DNA of 37,212 nucleotides, taken from the NCBI GenBank assembly GCA_016870035.1, contig VGCJ01000012.1:1-37212 (forward strand), read 5' to 3'. Source of the stretch: Alphaproteobacteria bacterium (GTDB taxonomy: Bacteria > Pseudomonadota > Alphaproteobacteria > Rhizobiales > Beijerinckiaceae). The translations under genes and the position numbers were made by a program. Within the stretch, counting starts at the first letter, position 1. Every line of letters begins with the position of its first letter. The notes beneath the pieces are model-generated. The model was not told where the DNA came from. It ran no database searches and saw only the letters and a program-made list of their open reading frames with translations. Below, in pieces: positions 18,694 through 27,163 of the stretch.

Positions 18694-20028
18694 TCAATCG
18701 CTTAAACGGCGACGCGTCTCCGTCTCGCCAATCAAAGGCAGTATCCGTTTTAACTCAGGACCATGCTTAAGCCCTGTGAGGGCAAGACGCAATGGCATGA
18801 ATAGATCTTTGCCTTTGCGACCTGTTTTTTCTTTCACGACTATCGTCCACGCGCCCCAGGTTTCTGTATCCCACGGCGAAGCGGGTAATACAGATAATGC
18901 CTCCGCAAGAAAGGCATGATCACGCGCACCATTCGGCGCAATCGGCCCTTCAATCACTTTGGCCCAATTCACCGCATCGGCAAAACGCTCAAGATTGCCG
19001 CGCACCGCCATCCAAAACGCTTCGCCACGATCAATGCCGAGCGCGCGTAAACGGGGTGCTGCGGTTTCATAAGCCATCGCGTGCAAGGTTTTGGCGTTAA
19101 GCCCATCAAGTTCGGCTTCATCAAATTTCGCGGGCGCACGTGAAAGACGCACTAGATCAATGAGAGCGCCCAATTCATTAAGCTTGGCGATGGGCCGAAC
19201 AGATTCAGATGAACCCACAAGAACCGCAAGAGAGGCAACCGCCATCGGCTCCATGCCGTCTTCACGCAAAGACGAAATCGAGAAATGGCCTTTACGTTTT
19301 GAAAGCCCCTCACCGCTCGCATTCGTCAACAGATTATGATGACCAAAGAGCGGCGATGAGCCCGAAAGCGTTTCGAAAATTTGAATCTGCACGCCGGTAT
19401 TGGTGACATGATCTTCACCGCGAATGACATGCGTCACTTTGGTGTCGATATCATCAAGAACAGAAGGCAAAGTGTAGAGATAAGTGCCATCAGCGCGGAT
19501 CAAGACCGGATCAGAAAGCGAAGCGCAATCAACCGTGCATTCACCGCGCACCAAATCATGCCAAGCAACTGTTTTATAATCGAGAAGAAAACGCCAATGC
19601 GGTTTGCGACCCTCCGCTTCATAGGTCGCTTTTTCTTCCGCTGTGAGTTTCAGCGCCGCGCGATCATAAACGGGCGGCAAATGCCGTGCCGCCTGCCGCT
19701 TGCGTTTACGATCTAATTCTTCTTCTGTTTCATAGCACGCATAGAGCTTGCCCATCGCGCGCAATTTATCAGCAACCGCGTGATAAAGATCAAAGCGCTC
19801 GGATTGGCGAATGACGAGATCGGGCTTGATGCCCATCCAGTCGAGATCCACCGCAATGCCATCGGCAAATTCTTTGGTCGAGCGTTCGATATCCGTATCA
19901 TCATAACGCAAGATGAACTGCCCACCGGCTCGATGCGCGAAGAGGTAATTCAGCAACGCCGTGCGGGCATTGCCGATATGAATGCGGCCTGTCGGAGAAG
20001 GCGCAAAGCGAACGATGGGTTTTGTCAT
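18694..20028 (-). CDS. gltX: Glutamyl-tRNA synthetase (short, zinc-less type)
   Basis: A class I synthetase of 444 residues with [20 protein letters not shown] (8-27, HIGH-type site) and LSKRKG (242-247, in place of KMSKS). Only one Cys (98) remains where zinc-bearing GluRS has CxC, so the zinc site is absent. This short form is the second GluRS common in Alphaproteobacteria beside a longer canonical one. In some bacteria with two copies one favours tRNA-Gln for later amidation by GatCAB; which tRNA this one charges cannot be told. Its ATG overlaps the nadE stop by one base (TGATG), so the two are probably cotranslated. Confidence 0.93.
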   Translation of the reverse strand: MTKPIVRFAPSPTGRIHIGNARTALLNYLFAHRAGGQFILRYDDTDIERSTKEFADGIAVDLDWMGIKPDLVIRQSERFDLYHAVADKLRAMGKLYACYETEEELDRKRKRQAARHLPPVYDRAALKLTAEEKATYEAEGRKPHWRFLLDYKTVAWHDLVRGECTVDCASLSDPVLIRADGTYLYTLPSVLDDIDTKVTHVIRGEDHVTNTGVQIQIFETLSGSSPLFGHHNLLTNASGEGLSKRKGHFSISSLREDGMEPMAVASLAVLVGSSESVRPIAKLNELGALIDLVRLSRAPAKFDEAELDGLNAKTLHAMAYETAAPRLRALGIDRGEAFWMAVRGNLERFADAVNWAKVIEGPIAPNGARDHAFLAEALSVLPASPWDTETWGAWTIVVKEKTGRKGKDLFMPLRLALTGLKHGPELKRILPLIGETETRRRLSD

Positions 20029-21770
20029 CAGAAATCAACCACTTCGGTTTTGGTGAGCGTTGTGTGGGACGCGAGTTTCGGATCGGGACTATGCGCTGCG
20101 CGGCCCTGATCGCGAAAGCGATTGACAATCGGGTAGCGGCGATCGCGGCCGAAATTTTTGAGCGTGACTTTGACGCCAGGCGCAGATTGGCGGCGCTTAT
20201 ATTCGGCGGCATAAAGCAGACGCTCGATTTTTTTAACGGTCTCAAAATCAAAACCTTGAGCCACAAGATCGCTCACGCGCATTTCTTTTTCAACCAGACC
20301 TTCAAGAATGGCATCAAGCACACCATAAGGCGGAAGCGAATCCTGATCAGTTTGATTTTCGCGCAGTTCGGCCGAGGGCGCTTTGGTAATGATGCGTTCA
20401 GGGATCACAAGACCTGAGGGGCCTTTTGCATCATCAGGCTTCCACTCATTGCGCAAAGACGAGAGACGGTAGACCTCCATTTTGTAGAGATCTTTGATCG
20501 GGTTGAAGCCGCCATTCATGTCGCCATAGATCGTGGCGTAACCCACCGACATTTCCGATTTATTGCCGGTCGTCATCGCCATCGCGCCGAATTTATTCGA
20601 GATCGCCATAAGGATCGTACCACGCGTGCGGCTTTGCAGATTTTCTTCCGTGATGTCGCGATTTGTGCCTTTGAATAGCGGCGCGAGCGCGTTTTCAAAA
20701 CCCTCAACCGGCGGTGCAATCGGCACAACATCATAACGGATGCCAAGCGCTTTCGCGCAAGACCCCGCATCTTCAAGGCTTTCCGACGATGTATAGCGAT
20801 AAGGTAGCATCACGGCATGAACACGGTCAGCGCCTAAGGCATCAACCGCAAGTGCCGCGCAAAGTGCTGAGTCAATGCCGCCTGAAAGGCCAAGCACAAC
20901 ACTGGGAAAACGGTTCTTTTCGACGTAGTCTTTCAGGCCCAAAACACAGGCTGCGTAATCGGCTTTGTCTTCTGCAAGCGGCAAAGCTTTCGGACCTGGA
21001 GCGCAACGCCACCCTTCAGCGCTACGCGTCCACTCAGTGATCAAAATCTGCTGCGTGAAAGACGAGAACTGGCAGGCAAGCGATGAATCCGCATTTAACA
21101 CAAATGAAGCGCCGTCGAAGACGAGATCATCTTGCCCGCCGACTTGATTGAGATAGACAAGCGGCAAGCGGCTCTCGGTGACACGCGCCACTGCAATGTT
21201 CAAACGTACATCGCTCTTGCCGCGAAAATAGGGTGAGCCATTCGGCACAAGAAGTATCTCAGCACCCGTCTCGGCGAGACATTCGACAACATCTTCACCC
21301 CAAATGTCCTCGCAAATCGGGACACCCAAACGCACGCCACGCAGATTGACGGGACCCGGCATCGGCCCTGAATCAAAAACGCGCTTCTCGTCAAAGACGC
21401 CGTAATTCGGCAGATCGAGTTTGAACCGCACCGCGTCGATTTTGCCACCATCAATCACCGCGAGCGCATTATAGAGCTTGCCGCTTTCTGCCCAAGGCAG
21501 GCCGATCAAAACGGCCGGACCACCATCCGCTGTCTCACGTGCAAGCGTTTCGCACGCCGCGCGGCAGGCGTCTTGGAAAGCGGGCTTTAACACCAGATCT
21601 TCGGGCGGATAGCCCGCGATGAAGAGTTCCGGAAACAGGATCGCGTCGGCTTTGGCATGCGCTGCTTCGGCGCGCGCGGAGCGTGCCAAAGCGAGATTGC
21701 CCTCAACATCCCCCAAAGTCGGGTTCAGCTGGGCCAAAGCAAGGCGGAAACTGGCGGGCGAAGCGGTCAT
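20028..21770 (-). CDS. nadE: Glutamine-dependent NAD+ synthetase
   Basis: A two-domain enzyme of 580 residues, last step of NAD synthesis from deamido-NAD. The N-terminal nitrilase-type glutaminase has the catalytic triad Glu48 (FPELF), Lys117 ([13 protein letters not shown]) and Cys153 (VPICEDIWG). The C-terminal ATP-pyrophosphatase has [16 protein letters not shown] near residue 295 and [19 protein letters not shown]. Ammonia is channelled between the domains. The start at [20 protein letters not shown] is conventional. It is first gene of nadE-gltX, divergent from the PemK-like gene. No defect was seen. Confidence 0.96.
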   Translation of the reverse strand: MTASPASFRLALAQLNPTLGDVEGNLALARSARAEAAHAKADAILFPELFIAGYPPEDLVLKPAFQDACRAACETLARETADGGPAVLIGLPWAESGKLYNALAVIDGGKIDAVRFKLDLPNYGVFDEKRVFDSGPMPGPVNLRGVRLGVPICEDIWGEDVVECLAETGAEILLVPNGSPYFRGKSDVRLNIAVARVTESRLPLVYLNQVGGQDDLVFDGASFVLNADSSLACQFSSFTQQILITEWTRSAEGWRCAPGPKALPLAEDKADYAACVLGLKDYVEKNRFPSVVLGLSGGIDSALCAALAVDALGADRVHAVMLPYRYTSSESLEDAGSCAKALGIRYDVVPIAPPVEGFENALAPLFKGTNRDITEENLQSRTRGTILMAISNKFGAMAMTTGNKSEMSVGYATIYGDMNGGFNPIKDLYKMEVYRLSSLRNEWKPDDAKGPSGLVIPERIITKAPSAELRENQTDQDSLPPYGVLDAILEGLVEKEMRVSDLVAQGFDFETVKKIERLLYAAEYKRRQSAPGVKVTLKNFGRDRRYPIVNRFRDQGRAAHSPDPKLASHTTLTKTEVVDF

Positions 21771-21916
21771 ATGGCTCGTTTAACGGACGCAACCTGCCTC
21801 TGCAATGGGGGCAATTTTCACGGCCAGCCGCCGAAAACAAAAGCCTCGGCACTACCGGAGGCAACAAGCGTGCGATCCATTGCCAAATGTTTGCGCGTTT
21901 GAGTTACAAAACGAAA

Positions 21917-21922
21917 TATAAT
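21917..21922 (+). promoter_or_regulatory. Consensus -10 box TATAAT before the PemK-like gene
   Basis: A perfect TATAAT lies 33 bases before the TTG start. The best -35 candidate, TTGCGC at 21891-21896, is 20 bases away, which is long, so the promoter call rests mainly on the -10. Confidence 0.45.
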
Positions 21923-21954
21923 GAATTGCGCGCTTTTTTTGAAACAGGCCACAA

Positions 21955-22362
21955 TTGGCATTGGTATTTCATCCGCGTGCGGGGCAAGTTTTCATGTGCG
22001 ATCTTTCTGGCTTCAAGGAACCGGAAATGGTGAAGTCGCGACCTGTTATTGTTGTTTCACCGCGCCTTTCGCACCGCCAAGATATCGTTGCCATCGTTCC
22101 GATCAGTCCTACGCCGCCGCGTCATTTATTACCCTTTTGTTTCAAACTTTCGAAAAATTATCACCCCGGCGAACCGGATGATGTACCGACTTGGGCAAAG
22201 GCTGATATGCTTTTGAATCTTGGCACTTATCGACTGTCCGTCTTCAAAATCGGTCGTCGTAAATATGCTTATCCCACGCTAACGCCTGAGGATTTAGCGG
22301 GCGTTAGGCATGCGATTTTATGTGGCCTTGGACTTGATCCCATTGCCAAGCGCGAAGGATAG
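21955..22362 (+). CDS. Solitary PemK/MazF-family toxin-like protein
   Basis: 135 residues: FHPRAGQVFMCDLSG, PEMVKSRPVIVVSPR (the conserved K.RP.vvvS core), IVAIVPISPTPPR and a C-terminal helix. MazF/PemK proteins are sequence-specific endoribonucleases normally neutralised by an upstream antitoxin; no antitoxin reading frame could be supported between nadE and this gene. An upstream TGA at 21940-21942 rules out longer versions, so the start must be a non-ATG codon. TTG 21955 has AGG about 7 bases upstream; a second TTG is at 21961. A consensus -10 precedes it and a strong terminator lies 110 bases past the stop. This stand-alone form is widespread in rhizobia; activity is unproven. Confidence 0.82.
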   Translation: MALVFHPRAGQVFMCDLSGFKEPEMVKSRPVIVVSPRLSHRQDIVAIVPISPTPPRHLLPFCFKLSKNYHPGEPDDVPTWAKADMLLNLGTYRLSVFKIGRRKYAYPTLTPEDLAGVRHAILCGLGLDPIAKREG

Positions 22363-22381
22363 CACTATTTTGATTTTGTTC

Positions 22382-22430
22382 CCGGTAGTCGGGCATTCAG
22401 ACCTAGCTTGCTAGGCAGACTACTCACCGG
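22382..22430. repeat. Nested palindromic element downstream of the PemK-like gene
   Basis: Inner hairpin CCTAG-CTTG-CTAGG (22402-22415). An outer stem is formed by TAGTC (22386-22390) with GACTA (22418-22422), extended by CCGG at 22382-22385 and 22427-22430. It lies between the PemK-like stop and the terminator. It may be a structured 3' untranslated RNA or a small repeated palindromic element. Confidence 0.5.
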
Positions 22431-22472
22431 CAATGACAAGCCACGAGAAGTCTCGATATTTTCAAACGTCCC

Positions 22473-22496
22473 AAAACCCCGCTTCGGCGGGGTTTT
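22473..22496. terminator. Bidirectional rho-independent terminator
   Basis: AAAACCCCGC-TTCG-GCGGGGTTTT, a perfect 10-bp stem with a stable tetraloop and T/A runs on both sides. It is placed between the convergent PemK-like gene and the extradiol dioxygenase gene, and can serve both. Confidence 0.95.
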
Positions 22497-22512
22497 GTGT
22501 TTCGTTTTCAGC

Positions 22513-23289
22513 TCACAAAAACTGATAACAATCCATCATCAGCACGCCATATTCCTGGCTCGTGTGAATGCGGTTGCCATGCGCGCCCTCACCCGCTGCC
22601 CCCATCGCCACGAAGAACGGCAGAAGATGTTCTTCGGTCGGGTGGTTCTTTGCACCATTCGGGGTAAGCATGCGGTATTGAACGAGCGCTTCGGTGTCGC
22701 CCGCCGTGATTTTGCGATCAAGCCAATCGCCACAGCTTTTCACCCAATCGGGCGCAGGCGAATCGGGGCGATATTGGCCGCGAAAAAATTCATGGAGATT
22801 ATGCGTTGCCGCGCCCGAGCCGATGATCAACACACCCGACCCCGCAATTGGCTTTAACTCGCGCCCCAGTTTCAGATGATAGGCCGCGCCTTTATCGGGC
22901 TCGACCGAAAGCTGTACAACAGGAATATCCGCTTCAGGGCGCAAGAGAACAAGCGGCACCCATATGCCATGATCAAAGCCGCGATCCGCAAAAGCGGGAT
23001 TTAACCCCGCTTCATCCAAAAGCTTGAAGGCCTCGGAGGCGACTTCCGGCGAGCCGGGTGCGCGATAGTGGACCGAACGCAATTCGGGCTCAAACCCCCC
23101 GAAATCATAAATCATCGGCGGATGCGCGCCATTGGTGAGCGTGGGGCGATGGGCCTCGAAATGCGCCGTCACCATCAAAATAGCGCGCGGTTTACCAAGG
23201 TTTTTGCCGAATTTTTCGAGAAAATGTCGCGCTTCCGAATTGTGCAAAATAGGATTGGGGGCGCCGTGCGAAACAAAGAACGTTGACAT
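22513..23289 (-). CDS. Class III extradiol ring-cleavage dioxygenase (DODA/LigB-like, YgiD type)
   Basis: 258 residues with SHGAPNPIL (His8 metal ligand), MVTAHFEAHRPTLT, a YDFGGFEP core, RGFDHGIWVPLVLLRPEADI and GSGAATHNLHEF. The family uses a mononuclear Zn or Fe site; E. coli YgiD cleaves L-DOPA in vitro and plant DODA makes betalamic acid. The natural bacterial substrate is unclear. I start at the ATG at 23287-23289 (MSTFFVSHG), the usual N-terminus; the frame opens 15 codons upstream. It lies 122 bases downstream of arsC on the same strand, so it could be read from the aqpS-arsC transcript, though no functional link to arsenic is established. Confidence 0.9.
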   Translation of the reverse strand: MSTFFVSHGAPNPILHNSEARHFLEKFGKNLGKPRAILMVTAHFEAHRPTLTNGAHPPMIYDFGGFEPELRSVHYRAPGSPEVASEAFKLLDEAGLNPAFADRGFDHGIWVPLVLLRPEADIPVVQLSVEPDKGAAYHLKLGRELKPIAGSGVLIIGSGAATHNLHEFFRGQYRPDSPAPDWVKSCGDWLDRKITAGDTEALVQYRMLTPNGAKNHPTEEHLLPFFVAMGAAGEGAHGNRIHTSQEYGVLMMDCYQFL

Positions 23290-23411
23290 GGTCGAGGTTC
23301 CATCCTGAGGACTATTGCCCCTTACATGGCTCATCGCGTCGAAACCACAAAGTGCATAGACGCAAAGGCGCTTTTGCGGGGAAGCGGCGGCATTTGCCTT
23401 ATCCCTTGGCC

Positions 23412-23813
23412 TTATGGCTCAATAACTTCGCCATCTTCCTTCACGAAGCGGCCGATATGGGGATTGGGGAGGATTTCGAGCACGGCCTCGCTGGGGCGGC
23501 ACAATTTGACACCTTTGGGTGTTTCGACAATCGGGCGATTCATCAGGATCGGATAGGCCATTATCTGATCAATCAAATGCTCATCACTACATTTCGGATC
23601 AGCAAGGCCCAGCTCCACGTAAGGCGTGCCCTTTTCGCGCAAAAGGTCACGTGGTGATATACCCATCGCCTTGATGAGTTTTTGCAATTTTTCGCGCGTC
23701 GGCGGTGTCTTCAGATACTCAATGACAATTGGTTCTTCACCGCTCTGACGGATCATATCCAATGTGTTGCGCGACGTGCCACAAGCGGGATTGTGATAGA
23801 TGGTTATGGTCAT
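23412..23813 (-). CDS. arsC: Arsenate reductase, glutaredoxin-dependent
   Basis: 133 residues of the thioredoxin-fold ArsC/Spx family. The catalytic Cys11 is in HNPACGTSRN (7-16), and the arsenate-binding Arg residues appear in PRDLLREKG, MNRPIV and KLCRPSE. It reduces arsenate to arsenite using glutathione and glutaredoxin. I start at the ATG at 23811-23813; an AAGGA lies about 9 bases upstream, and a TTG three codons earlier is less likely. It sits 28 bases downstream of the aquaporin gene; the pair resembles the rhizobial aqpS-arsC arrangement, in which arsenite leaves through the channel. Confidence 0.93.
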   Translation of the reverse strand: MTITIYHNPACGTSRNTLDMIRQSGEEPIVIEYLKTPPTREKLQKLIKAMGISPRDLLREKGTPYVELGLADPKCSDEHLIDQIMAYPILMNRPIVETPKGVKLCRPSEAVLEILPNPHIGRFVKEDGEVIEP

Positions 23814-23841
23814 GCGTGACAATCCTTTTTTAATCGCATTA

Positions 23842-24516
23842 TCATTGTGATCGCGTTTGAGGCGCGAGCACCCATGCCATAAAGGCTAGAGCCAGCAAAG
23901 CACCAACCAGTTCAGCACCGATGAAACCGATCAGATTTTCCGGCGCTATGCCTGAAAATGTTTTAGTAAAAGAGCGCGCAATCGCAACAGCCGGATTGGC
24001 GAAAGATGTTGAGGCCGTAAACCAATAGGCCGCCATGATGTAAAGACCGACAAGAACCGGTATCGCCGCGCGCGCAAAGTGGAGGCCGCCCAAAATCGTC
24101 ACAACAAGACCAAAGCTCGCGACACTTTCAGCAAACCATTGCGGTAAGCCGGTGCGGATTTTTTCCGATGTTTGAATAAGCGGTAAATGAAACATCGAAT
24201 GCGCGACAATCACACCAATGATACCGCCAAAAATTTGCACAATTGTATAAATCACAAAGTCACTTTTTGCGAGCTCGTCGCGCAGTGTAAACACCAGTGA
24301 AACCATCGGATTGAAATGCGCGCCTGAAATCGGACCGAGCAATGTGATCAACACAACAAGCATGGCGCCGGTTGGTATTGTATTGCCGAGCAATTGAAGC
24401 GCGACGTCACTGGTCAGCGTTTCCGCCATAATGCCGGAGCCCACAACGGTTGCGACCAACATAGCCGTGCCGAGAGCTTCCACCGTCGCGCGGCGCGTCA
24501 AATCAAACTCGCTCAT
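23842..24516 (-). CDS. aqpS: Aquaporin/MIP channel, AqpS-like arsenite exporter
   Basis: 224 residues with six transmembrane helices and two half-helix motifs: HFNPMVSL (NPM at 69-71) and FANPAVAIARSF (NPA at 174-176). The Arg that normally follows the second NPA is replaced by Val177, widening or de-charging the selectivity filter, as expected of ars-operon aquaporins that pass uncharged arsenite. The context (arsC next) supports the AqpS role, by analogy with Sinorhizobium meliloti. I start at the ATG at 24514-24516, with AGAGGG 5-6 bases ahead. No ArsR repressor or ArsB/Acr3 pump is in this window. A strong hairpin ends only 38 bases upstream. Confidence 0.88.
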   Translation of the reverse strand: MSEFDLTRRATVEALGTAMLVATVVGSGIMAETLTSDVALQLLGNTIPTGAMLVVLITLLGPISGAHFNPMVSLVFTLRDELAKSDFVIYTIVQIFGGIIGVIVAHSMFHLPLIQTSEKIRTGLPQWFAESVASFGLVVTILGGLHFARAAIPVLVGLYIMAAYWFTASTSFANPAVAIARSFTKTFSGIAPENLIGFIGAELVGALLALAFMAWVLAPQTRSQ

Positions 24517-24554
24517 AAATTCCCTCTCTCCCCCCACCACCGAACGCTTCAATA

Positions 24555-24594
24555 AAAAAGCGATGATCTTCAATTCAGAAGATCATCGCTTTTT
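24555..24594. terminator. 17-bp perfect inverted repeat, terminator after the DAHP synthase gene
   Basis: Arms 24555-24571 and 24578-24594 are exact complements around a 6-base loop, flanked by A-runs and T-runs on both strands. It lies 64 bases past the DAHP synthase stop and 38 bases before the aqpS start, so it probably terminates the former. Its nearness to aqpS leaves little room for an aqpS promoter (see findings). Confidence 0.9.
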
Positions 24595-24657
24595 GTGTCT
24601 ATAAATCTAACTTCAACGTTCAGATATAAGAGTTTTTTGACTGTTTTTTGACAGCGT

Positions 24658-26058
24658 TTATTCCGCGGCTTCAACCATCGGACGACCCTTGGCGAGCTTG
24701 GCTTTTTTCAAAAGCTCGGCCACGAGGAATGCCATTTCAAGCGCCTGTTCGGCATTCAAACGCGGATCGCAATGGGTGTGATAACGGTCTTGCAAATCCA
24801 TATCCGAAATCGCGCGCGCGCCGCCCGTGCATTCGGTCACATTTTTGCCGGTCATTTCAAGATGAATACCGCCCGCAATCGTGCCTTCTGCCGCGTGAAC
24901 ACCAAAGAAGGTCTTCACCTCTGAGAGGATCATATCGAAAGGCCGCGTCTTATAGCCTGACACCGCTTTCACCGTGTTGCCATGCATCGGATCGCATGAC
25001 CAAACGACATTGCGGCCTTCACGCTTCACCGCGCGCACGAGTGCGGGCAAATGCGCTTCGGCTTTATCAGCACCAAAACGGGCGATCAAAGTTAAACGAC
25101 CCGCTTCATTTTCGGGGTTTAGCACATCGATCAAACGGATCAATTCTTCCGGATCAAGCGATGGGCCGCATTTCAAGCCAATCGGATTTTTGATGCCGCG
25201 GAAATATTCAACATGCGCATGATCGGGTTGCCGCGTACGATCACCGATCCAGATCATATGACCAGATGTTGCGTAATAATCGCCCGAGGTTGAATCAACA
25301 CGCGTCATCGCTTGCTCATAACCAAGCAGCAACGCTTCATGCGAGGTGTAGAAATCAGTCGTGCGCATTTCGGGATGCGATTCCGGATCAATGCCGATGG
25401 CGCGCATGAAATCGAGCGCTTCGGTGATACGGTTTGAGAGTTCCTGATAACGACCCGATTGCGGGCTGTCTTTCACAAAGCCGAGCATCCAGCGATGGGC
25501 ATTATCGAGATTGGCGTAACCGCCCGTTGCGAAAGCGCGAATGAGATTAAGCGTGGCGGCTGATTGACGATAGGCCATCAATTGACGCGTCGGATCGGGA
25601 ATACGCGCCTCCGGTGTGAATTCGATTCCGTTGATCACATCGCCGCGATAGGAAGGCAATTCGACATCGCCAATTTTTTCATTCGGAGCCGAACGCGGCT
25701 TTGCAAATTGTCCTGCAACGCGGCCCACTTTCACAACGGGTGACGAACCCGCAAAAGTGAGAACGACGGCCATCTGCAAGAAGAGGCGGAAAAAATCGCG
25801 GATATTGTCAGCCGAATGTTCGGCAAAGCTTTCGGCGCAATCGCCGCCTTGCAACAAAAACGCTTCGCCCGCGGCAACTTTGCCCAGTGCGCGTTTGAGC
25901 TTGCGCGCTTCGCCTGCAAAAACGAGCGGCGGAAAGCCAGCGAGTTGCGCTTCCACGGCTTCAAGGACACCCTGATCCGGAAAAGCAGGCACCTGCTGAA
26001 CCGACTTTGATCTCCAGCTCGACGGGCTCCATTTTTGCGTGGTTCCGCGCTCAGTCAT
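24658..26058 (-). CDS. Class II 3-deoxy-7-phosphoheptulonate (DAHP) synthase
   Basis: First step of the shikimate pathway, phosphoenolpyruvate plus erythrose-4-phosphate to DAHP. 466 residues of the plant/mycobacterial class II type: [19 protein letters not shown] at the N-terminus, [48 protein letters not shown] and [16 protein letters not shown] start at the ATG at 26056-26058 (MTERGTTQ). The frame is open another 74 codons to 26280, but that part is unlike any family N-terminus and overlaps intergenic DNA. Gene symbols differ between organisms (aroF, aroG, aroA), so none is given. It is followed by a strong terminator and stands alone. Confidence 0.95.
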   Translation of the reverse strand: MTERGTTQKWSPSSWRSKSVQQVPAFPDQGVLEAVEAQLAGFPPLVFAGEARKLKRALGKVAAGEAFLLQGGDCAESFAEHSADNIRDFFRLFLQMAVVLTFAGSSPVVKVGRVAGQFAKPRSAPNEKIGDVELPSYRGDVINGIEFTPEARIPDPTRQLMAYRQSAATLNLIRAFATGGYANLDNAHRWMLGFVKDSPQSGRYQELSNRITEALDFMRAIGIDPESHPEMRTTDFYTSHEALLLGYEQAMTRVDSTSGDYYATSGHMIWIGDRTRQPDHAHVEYFRGIKNPIGLKCGPSLDPEELIRLIDVLNPENEAGRLTLIARFGADKAEAHLPALVRAVKREGRNVVWSCDPMHGNTVKAVSGYKTRPFDMILSEVKTFFGVHAAEGTIAGGIHLEMTGKNVTECTGGARAISDMDLQDRYHTHCDPRLNAEQALEMAFLVAELLKKAKLAKGRPMVEAAE

Positions 26059-26290
26059 GGCTCTTCGTCTCCCATAATCCCACCCGAAAAGGCCAGATAT
26101 TCTCATCATTACGGCCCGGGAAGCGGCTTCTATAGCCGAGGCGGCGCATGAAGGCCAGAGATGTGTGCTGTAATCGTTTACGACGAACCGGCGACCCATT
26201 TTAAAGCGCGAAATCCAATCCAAAAAAATAAAATTGGACAAAATAGGAAAATTATCATATTGACACAGCAAGTTTTGCACGGGCTTCCCT

Positions 26291-26824
26291 ATGTCTCACC
26301 TTCGCACCAGAAGGTCTATACAAGAGCGGTATCCAAACGATCCTCTTTCGGCTGTGCTTCAAATCTGCGCTTATCAATGCTTCCTCAGGCGCGGCAAAGT
26401 CCCAAACATTGTCAATACGCTGTTAGCGCTCGCGATCAATGAGGATCAAAAAAAATCAGGCACGCTTCTCAACCGGAAAAACTCACGTCCAGGGACCATC
26501 AAATATAGTCCTGATCAACCTCGCGTTCCTGCAGGCAATCCGGATGGCGGGCAATGGACGAGTGTTGATGGAGATGAATGGCCTCATTCCCCGAATGGTC
26601 GACAAAATGAAAACATTCGAGTCGCTGCTGATTTGTCGGGCTTTACAAAACATGGTCTAAATTAAGCGATAAACCAAGAGGTAAGCCCATCGGCGATATT
26701 GGATGCTTTAAATAATCCAATAAAAATTATTCCCAAATCAAACGGAACGACACGCTACATTGGACGTCATGCAGTCGTTGTATTAAATCCAGCCGGAAAT
26801 GTTATTACAGTTTGGGGGCAATAA
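26291..26824 (+). pseudogene. Small toxin-like protein with PRVPAGNPDGGQW motif, broken by one stop
   Basis: Opens at ATG 26291 and reads 124 codons to TAA 26663-26665. The same frame then continues with sensible coding text (AINQEVSPSAILDALNNPIK ... RYIGRHAVVVLNPAG, NVITVWGQ) to TAA 26822-26824, so an intact form would be 177 residues. The middle holds YSPDQPRVPAGNPDGGQWTS, a motif I know from alphaproteobacterial proteins that carry a small C-terminal effector domain. The C-terminal block (TKHGLN, then VSPSAILDAL..P, then VVVLN..G.VITVWG) resembles compact RNase-like polymorphic-toxin domains, but I cannot name the family with confidence. The premature TAA sits where Gln would fit (CAA to TAA). 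No export signal was seen. It is coupled (TAATG) to the next gene. Confidence 0.6.
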
Positions 26825-27073
26825 TGACCGATGACAGCTTAGACTAAATTTTGCTTCGCGAATGGGATCCGATAAGACATTGCCGATACCTCAGCTGCAC
26901 GAGATGAATATAAAATCTATACTAAAATAATAAAATCACTTCTTGTTCGGCGTACTCAAAAGGTAGAAATTGCTCAGACCCTATTTGACATAGAACTTGA
27001 TGAAATGGGTCTTGCTGGAGATTTTCAGCGAGCTCATCGCGTTGCCGAAAGATTGCTAAAACTTAGAACTTGA
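26824..27073 (+). pseudogene. Broken immunity-like partner of the toxin-like gene
   Basis: ATG 26824-26826 overlaps the upstream TAA. Seven codons later a TAA (26845-26847) stops it, yet ILLREWDPI follows in frame. A frameshift between about 26868 and 26879 then leads into IADTSAARDEYKIYTKIIK and onward through LFDIELDEMGLAGDF and VAERLLKLRT to TGA 27071-27073. The reconstruction is an acidic helical protein of about 80 residues of the REWDPI ... DEY ... MGL ... VAERLL pattern. I associate this with small proteins accompanying toxin domains; this is recall, not a search. Coupled start and joint decay fit a toxin/immunity pair. Confidence 0.55.
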
Positions 27074-27163
27074 TCTTCAGCCTAACCTGCTTCGCGATCT
27101 TAAACTCCCGTTCACCTAGCAGGTTTATAAGAAGAATACATCTTTGTTTCGGGTACTCCTCTC

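Noticed and set aside
26059-26280. 74-codon N-terminal extension of DAHP synthase
   Set aside because: No family member starts this way as far as I know; the ATG at 26058 gives the usual length and N-terminus.
26255-26290. TTGACA at 26260-26265 as promoter of the toxin-like gene
   Set aside because: No -10-like hexamer at 16-18 bases; the spacing would put it at the start codon.
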